DNA of 45,409 nt from NCBI RefSeq assembly GCF_012524115.1, contig NZ_JAAZWB010000045.1:1-45409 (forward strand), given 5' to 3'. Position numbers and translations under genes: made by a program. This stretch comes from Bacillus sp. RO1 (lineage in GTDB: Bacteria > Bacillota > Bacilli > Bacillales > Bacillaceae_I). Each line of letters opens with the position of its first letter. The first letter of the stretch is position 1. The notes under the pieces are model-generated. The model had not been told where the DNA came from, ran no database searches, and was given only the letters and a program-made list of their open reading frames with translations. This document shows positions 41,581-45,409 of this stretch, piece after piece.

Positions 41581-42684
41581 ATGGCAGAATTACAATTAGA
41601 TCATATATACAAAGTATATGAAGGTGACGTAACAGCAGTTAAAGACTTCAACCTTCACATCAAAGACAAAGAATTTATCGTATTCGTAGGTCCATCAGGT
41701 TGCGGTAAATCCACAACTCTACGTATGATCGCTGGTCTTGAGGAAATCTCAAAAGGTGACTTCGTAATCGACGGTAAAAGAATGAACGACGTTGCACCAA
41801 AAGACCGCGACATCGCAATGGTATTCCAAAACTATGCCCTATATCCACACATGAATGTATATGACAACATGGCATTCGGATTAAAATTACGTAAGTTCCC
41901 TAAAGAAGAGATTGACCGCCGCGTAAAAGAAGCAGCAGCAATCCTTGGCTTGGAACAATACCTTGACCGTAAACCAAAAGCACTATCAGGTGGTCAGCGT
42001 CAGCGTGTAGCATTAGGTCGTGCAATCGTCCGTGATGCAAAAGTATTCTTAATGGATGAGCCATTATCCAACCTTGATGCAAAACTACGTGTAGCGATGC
42101 GCGCAGAAATCTCTAAGCTTCACCAACGCCTTCAAACGACAACAATCTATGTAACACATGACCAAACAGAAGCGATGACAATGGCAACACGCCTTGTTGT
42201 AATGAAAGATGGAATCATTCAACAAGTTGGTTCACCTAAAGAAGTTTACGAGAACCCAGAAAACGTATTCGTAGGCGGATTCATTGGATCTCCTGCCATG
42301 AACTTCTTCAATGGTAAACTTGAAGATGGAGCATTCCTAATCGGCGAACAGAAAATTGCTGTTCCAGAAGGAAAAATGAAAGTACTACGCGACCAAGGGT
42401 ATGTAGGAAAAGAAATCATCCTTGGAATTCGTCCAGAAGATATTCACGATGAGCCGGTATTCATCGAATCATCTGTTGGAACGACAATCAATGCTGTAAT
42501 TGAAGTATCTGAGCTTCTTGGTGCCGAATCTATGCTTTATTCTCAAATTAATGGCCAAGATTTCGTAGCACGTGTTGATTCCCGTACAGACGTGAAGCCT
42601 CAACAAAAGCTTCAACTTGCATTAGACATGAACAAATGCCACTTCTTCGACATTGAAACAGAATCTCGTGTACGTTCTAAATAA
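41581..42684 (+). CDS. msmX: MsmX/UgpC-type sugar ABC transporter ATPase
   Basis: This is a shared ATPase that energises several carbohydrate ABC importers (MsmX/UgpC/MalK family). Walker A GPSGCGKST (37-45), Q-loop FQNYALYPHM, signature LSGGQRQRVALGRA, Walker B KVFLMDEPLSNLDAKLR and H-loop THDQTEAMT are all intact. The C-terminal TOBE/OB region (about 240-367) has ILGIRPEDIHDEP and FDIETESRVRSK. AGGAGGAAAC precedes ATG 41581. No sugar permease or binding protein is nearby, which fits a stand-alone, multi-system ATPase as in B. subtilis. Codons are strongly biased, suggesting high expression. Confidence 0.9.
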   Translation: MAELQLDHIYKVYEGDVTAVKDFNLHIKDKEFIVFVGPSGCGKSTTLRMIAGLEEISKGDFVIDGKRMNDVAPKDRDIAMVFQNYALYPHMNVYDNMAFGLKLRKFPKEEIDRRVKEAAAILGLEQYLDRKPKALSGGQRQRVALGRAIVRDAKVFLMDEPLSNLDAKLRVAMRAEISKLHQRLQTTTIYVTHDQTEAMTMATRLVVMKDGIIQQVGSPKEVYENPENVFVGGFIGSPAMNFFNGKLEDGAFLIGEQKIAVPEGKMKVLRDQGYVGKEIILGIRPEDIHDEPVFIESSVGTTINAVIEVSELLGAESMLYSQINGQDFVARVDSRTDVKPQQKLQLALDMNKCHFFDIETESRVRSK

Positions 42685-42695
42685 TACTTTTTCGA

Positions 42696-42725
42696 AAAAC
42701 AGGTCTTAACCGACCTGTTTTTTTA
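42696..42725. terminator. Terminator of msmX
   Basis: AAACAGGTC and GACCTGTTT form the stem with a 6-nt loop, followed by TTTTTA. It lies between convergent genes. Confidence 0.85.
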
Positions 42726-42965
42726 TTCTTGTATAGAATTAACTTGCTCTTTTTGACACACAGGACAATGGAACAAATGTAAGCAAACATGATTTTCCAA
42801 ACTATTTATATCTCCATCAACCATCTTCAACAGATTTATTTCCATATACGCACTATAATCATCCAAATAGTCCGTCACCTTCCCCATATCAACAACCATG
42901 CTGCCGCACGACGCGCAGTTCCCTTGATAATCTTCCAACCCATTACATAGCGGACATATCTCCAT
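42723..42965 (-). CDS. Small zinc-ribbon protein
   Basis: This 80-aa protein has two predicted zinc-binding parts: an N-terminal CPLCNGLEDYQGNCASCGS (CX2C, nine residues, CX2C) and a C-terminal CLHLFHCPVC. The middle is acidic (DMGKVTDYLDDYSAYMEINL). The start at 42965 (MEICPLC) is chosen because GGAGGAG precedes it at six bases; eight upstream residues are open but lack a site. The family is not recognised. It is separated from msmX by a shared terminator. Confidence 0.72.
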   Translation of the reverse strand: MEICPLCNGLEDYQGNCASCGSMVVDMGKVTDYLDDYSAYMEINLLKMVDGDINSLENHVCLHLFHCPVCQKEQVNSIQE

Positions 42966-43077
42966 AAAAGCTCCTCCAGTTCCTTGCATCTTCTGCTTTT
43001 CATTAATTTTTACATCTTACCTTCAAATATGCCTTAATACTGAAATAGAAAAAATCCATAAATTACCTAAAAATAAA

Positions 43078-43108
43078 TGGATAAAGATATTATGAAATTC
43101 CTATAATA
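43078..43108 (+). promoter_or_regulatory. Possible sigma-G type promoter of the SASP gene
   Basis: TGGATA (43078-43083), an 18-bp spacer and TATAATA (43102-43108) resemble forespore promoters (TGNATA ... CATANTA), with one mismatch in the -10 element. SASP genes are transcribed by sigma-G in Bacillus. Transcription would start near 43115 and give a leader of about 110 nt. Confidence 0.4.
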
Positions 43109-43130
43109 CAAGTAACAACTTATCAACCAA

Positions 43131-43192
43131 TGGACCAAGCCTAGACGGCAGCAGAGACCTCTGCACTTACTGGTGCAACCCCAGTTGGTCCA
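43131..43192 (+). ncRNA. Structured leader of the SASP gene
   Basis: TGGACCAA (43131-43138) and TTGGTCCA (43185-43192) form a perfect 8-bp closing stem. Inside, GCAGA/TCTGC can form one hairpin, or TGCAC/GTGCA another; they share bases and exclude each other. The Shine-Dalgarno of the SASP gene follows 16 bp later. I cannot assign a known riboswitch family. Confidence 0.45.
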
Positions 43193-43226
43193 GCCAAAAC
43201 TATATTACGAGGAGATGAATCACATC

Positions 43227-43427
43227 ATGGCAAGCAGAAACAATTCGTCAAATCAATTAGTAGCACCTGGAGCTCAAGCAGCTATCGACCAAATGAAGTA
43301 CGAAATCGCAACTGAATTTGGTGTAAATCTTGGTGCAGACACAACTGCTCGCGCTAACGGATCTGTTGGTGGAGAAATCACTAAGCGTCTAGTTCAAATG
43401 GCTGAGCAGTCCCTAGGCGGAAGATAA
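43227..43427 (+). CDS. Alpha/beta-type small acid-soluble spore protein
   Basis: This 66-aa SASP binds and protects DNA in the spore core. Typical features are [20 protein letters not shown], the germination-protease site in [11 protein letters not shown], the conserved [20 protein letters not shown] and MAEQSLGG. Position next to yheE/yheD matches sspB of B. subtilis, but paralogues exist so no symbol is given. The ATG at 43227 suits the AGGAGATGA site; an in-frame ATG at 43215 overlaps it. Confidence 0.93.
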   Translation: MASRNNSSNQLVAPGAQAAIDQMKYEIATEFGVNLGADTTARANGSVGGEITKRLVQMAEQSLGGR

Positions 43428-43470
43428 GTTTTCGTTTTTATGTAGCAACATAATTTTATATGTATGGCTA

Positions 43471-43500
43471 GAGGCACCTCATCATCGGGGTGCCTTGCTT
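43471..43500 (+). terminator. Terminator of the SASP gene
   Basis: AGGCACC and GGTGCCT (extended by neighbouring bases) form the stem, followed by TGCTTATTTTT. Confidence 0.8.
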
Positions 43501-43569
43501 ATTTTTGGCTATTATAACTATCCTAAGTTAAAATGTATCTAAATATGTAAATGAAGGTGTGAATAGTTT

Positions 43570-44646
43570 TTGAGTATCGTATTAGTTGGTGGAGGTCACG
43601 CCCATTTAAAGTGTTTATTGGATAAAAGGAAGAAGCCTCTTCCCGATCAGAATATTTATTTAATCTCCCCTGACCGGTATCAATACTACTCAGGAATGTT
43701 CTCAGGCTATACCGAGGGATTGTACTCCATAGATGAAATAAGAATCGATATAAAAGCCATGTCTGAAAAAGCAGGCGTAACATTCATAGAAGATAAAGTC
43801 ACCGAGGTTTCTGTTTCTGATAAAACAATTTTAACAAAGACTGGGGCCAGTATTCCTTTCAGTGTTGTTTCATTTGATACTGGCTCATTCGTAGAGGGAC
43901 CATCCTCTTTTAAGGATTATCTGGTCCAAATTAAACCCAATTATCTTTTTGCAAACAAAATGAAGGAATACCGGGAAGTTGAATTTCCAGTAGTGGTTGG
44001 GGGCGGATCTTCAGGGGTGGAAATCGCCTTGGCAATTACTGCTTGGAGGAAAAAGAATCGCTATCCTAGTAATGTCGCGCTGATTACTTCCTCGAAGCTG
44101 TTGCCCTCTTCCTCGGGGAAAGCCTCCAAATTAATAAGAAAAATTACTCTGCAAAAAGAACTTACTGTAATCGAGAATGATAGTGTAGCGAATATGGATG
44201 GGAGTCATGTTATCACCAAAAACGGTAGAAGCCTCCCTCACTCCCGAGTTCTGTGGTTGACAGGACCAAGTTCACCAGACATCTTTAAGAGAAGTTCGCT
44301 TCCTTGTGATGGAAATGGCTTTCTCTTGATTGAAAAAACACTTCAAGCTAAAGGGCTGCCGTTTATTTTTGGCGCAGGTGATTGTATAACACTAGAAGCT
44401 TTTCCTGACCTTCCTAAAAACGGAGTATATGCAGTGAGACAAGCAGAGTTACTTTGGAATAACATCACAAGCTATTTAAATGGAGAAGAGTGTTCTACAT
44501 TCACTCCTCAACGTCATTTTCTTTCGTTACTATCAACAGGTAATAAAGAAGCTTTACTACAATACGGACACTTTACCGCTCACAACAAGCTTTCTTGGAA
44601 GCTAAAGAATAAGATTGATACCGACTATATGAAGAAATACATATGA
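43570..44646 (+). CDS. SelD_N-type NAD/FAD-dependent oxidoreductase
   Basis: This is a flavin-dependent pyridine nucleotide-disulfide-type oxidoreductase of 358 aa. The N-terminal FAD motif is VLVGGGHAHLKCL, followed by LISPDRYQYYSGMFSGYTEG and YSIDEIRIDI. These are characteristic of the group named after the N-terminal domain fused to SelD in some bacteria (and related to NDH-2). The NAD motif is VVVGGGSSGVEIALAI (about 137-152), and GAGDCI closes the FAD site. No SelD, SelA or SelB gene is in the window. The TTG start at 43570 follows AAGGTGTGA. Substrate unknown. Confidence 0.8.
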   Translation: MSIVLVGGGHAHLKCLLDKRKKPLPDQNIYLISPDRYQYYSGMFSGYTEGLYSIDEIRIDIKAMSEKAGVTFIEDKVTEVSVSDKTILTKTGASIPFSVVSFDTGSFVEGPSSFKDYLVQIKPNYLFANKMKEYREVEFPVVVGGGSSGVEIALAITAWRKKNRYPSNVALITSSKLLPSSSGKASKLIRKITLQKELTVIENDSVANMDGSHVITKNGRSLPHSRVLWLTGPSSPDIFKRSSLPCDGNGFLLIEKTLQAKGLPFIFGAGDCITLEAFPDLPKNGVYAVRQAELLWNNITSYLNGEECSTFTPQRHFLSLLSTGNKEALLQYGHFTAHNKLSWKLKNKIDTDYMKKYI

Positions 44647-44816
44647 TGTAATTGGTTAGCTTAACCCGACCTAAAACCACGTCCCAGATGAGATCTTAAT
44701 CTTTTGGGAAGTTTCTCGCTTTTCGCATAGCTTTGAAATAGTGGCCTTGGCCGGACCTTACCTTTCCGCTTCATCTATGACATTTCAATGAAATCTTATA
44801 AACTTATTTCACCAAG

Positions 44817-45036
44817 GTCTTGATATAGGCGATGAGGACACCTCTTCTCCTTTTTTCTTGTCACTGAGGTCTTCATCACGACGATGAGGACAACTCTCCT
44901 CCTTTTTTATCGTCACTGAGGTCTTCATAACGGCGATCAGGACCTCTCTCCTCCTTTTTTCTTGCCACTGAGGTCTTCATCACGACGATGAGGACAACTC
45001 TCCTCCTTTTTTCCCGTCACTGAGGTCTTCATCCCA
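44817..45036. repeat. Second tandem array of the 52-bp unit, 5 units
   Basis: GTCTT recurs at 44817, 44869, 44921, 44973 and 45025, exactly 52 bp apart. The units carry GTCTTCATC, loop ACGAC and GATGAGGAC, then TCTCCTCCTTTTTT. The first unit is degenerate. The loop differs from the larger array (ACGAC instead of ACGGC). The right flank ATTATTTTATAAT at 45053-45065, then TTCCTAAACAAACAAAAA, matches the right flank of the larger array at 31501-31529. The stretch 44647-44816 holds nothing recognised. Confidence 0.9.
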
Positions 45037-45084
45037 ACAAATTCAGCATTCCATTATTTTATAATTTCCTAAACAAACAAAAAT

Positions 45085-45398
45085 GAGGCTGGGACAAAAC
45101 TAAAAAAACCTAATAAAAGACGAACAATTTAGGTGTCATAGGTATTGGCTCTAAATACCGCTGTTGATCTCCACAAATGACTTCGCTTTCCTAGGGGCGG
45201 TACTTGAGCCTCCTCGCTCCGCTACGGGGTCTCAAGCTACCGCTGTCTCACCTCTGTGTCTTCGCCTTTTGTTCCAATCAACAGCTGGTGTAACCCAAAA
45301 AATTAATGTCTCTTTTAAACGAAAAAAGTCCCGAACTACTTTAAGATTTTAAATTAGTTCGAGTTTTATTTAGACTAAAACACTTTTGTCCCAGCCTC
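45085..45398 (+). mobile_element. Complete MITE-like element with GAGGCTGGGACAAAA terminal inverted repeats
   Basis: GAGGCTGGGACAAAA (45085-45099) and TTTTGTCCCAGCCTC (45384-45398) are perfect 15-bp inverted repeats bounding 314 bp. The interior contains the same repeat core as the other elements (CGCTGTTGATCTCCACAAAT ... TTCGCCTTTTGTTCC). A hairpin CGAACTA/TAGTTCG lies in the right part. It has no gene. The left 175 bp is the reverse complement of 1-179. No clear target duplication was found at its edges. Confidence 0.75.
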
Positions 45399-45409
45399 TA
45401 GTGGGCGAT

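Noticed and set aside
43131-43192. Known riboswitch class upstream of the SASP gene
   Set aside because: I compared the stem and inner sequences with remembered GEMM, preQ1, THF, ZTP, guanidine and T-box signatures and found none that fits.
45164-45352. 62-codon frame in the right-end element
   Set aside because: It lies wholly inside the TIR-bounded repeat and matches the frames seen in other repeat copies.

Overview
The window is a chromosomal segment of an endospore-forming, low-GC Gram-positive bacterium of the Bacillaceae. Three things show this: strong AGGAGG-type ribosome binding sites with GTG and TTG starts, spore genes (an alpha/beta-type SASP, YjcZ-family peptides, YheC/YheD proteins, YhaL), and a gene order matching the yhaA-ecs-hit-serC-trpP-scoC-prsA-yhaLMNOPQ-yhaR-hemZ-yhaX-yheABCDE-sspB neighbourhood of Bacillus subtilis as I remember it. 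The genus cannot be fixed from the sequence alone. No rRNA, tRNA, CRISPR array, prophage or transposase gene was found.

Layout. 0.2-2.7 kb: a liaFSR cell-envelope stress operon (minus strand). 2.8-4.9 kb: a PAP2 phosphatase diverging from a YhaA-like M20 amidohydrolase. 4.9-8.3 kb: ecsC, then a repeat-filled gap, then ecsB-ecsA. 8.3-9.1 kb: a 0.75-kb gene-free stretch with recurrent hairpins and a strong terminator, a candidate unannotated RNA. 9.1-15.5 kb: hit, a GGCT-like gene, serC, trpP (with a TRAP-like leader), yhaH, scoC, yhaI, a DUF3267 membrane protein and several microproteins. 16.2-26.4 kb: prsA, yhaL, yhaM, an MFS transporter lying inside the usual yhaONM group, yhaN, yhaO and the ABC exporter yhaPQ. 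26.5-32.4 kb: a YhzC-like protein, a VTT protein, yhaR, a MaoC hydratase, hemZ, a 0.84-kb tandem array with a 52-bp period, and the HAD phosphatase yhaX. 32.5-40.1 kb: yheA, yheB, then four consecutive YheC/YheD-family ATP-grasp genes, yheE and a 59-residue protein. 40.2-45.4 kb: a PucR-type regulator, the sugar-ABC ATPase msmX, a zinc-ribbon protein, an SASP gene with a structured leader, a SelD_N-type flavoprotein, and a second 52-bp array.

Functionally the region mixes housekeeping and post-exponential functions. Examples are secretion and protein folding (Ecs, PrsA), transition-state control (ScoC), RNA and DNA processing (YhaM, YhaN/YhaO), serine and tryptophan supply, haem synthesis, and several genes tied to sporulation.

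The accessory content is non-coding. There are several families of G+C-richer interspersed repeats. Some sit inside short elements with terminal inverted repeats (GGCCACTGAAAAA type and GAGGCTGGGACAAAA type), and some of these are nested in other repeats. Two arrays of a hairpin-forming 52-bp unit share the same right flank. The window starts and ends with oppositely oriented copies of the GAGGCTGGGACAAAA element.
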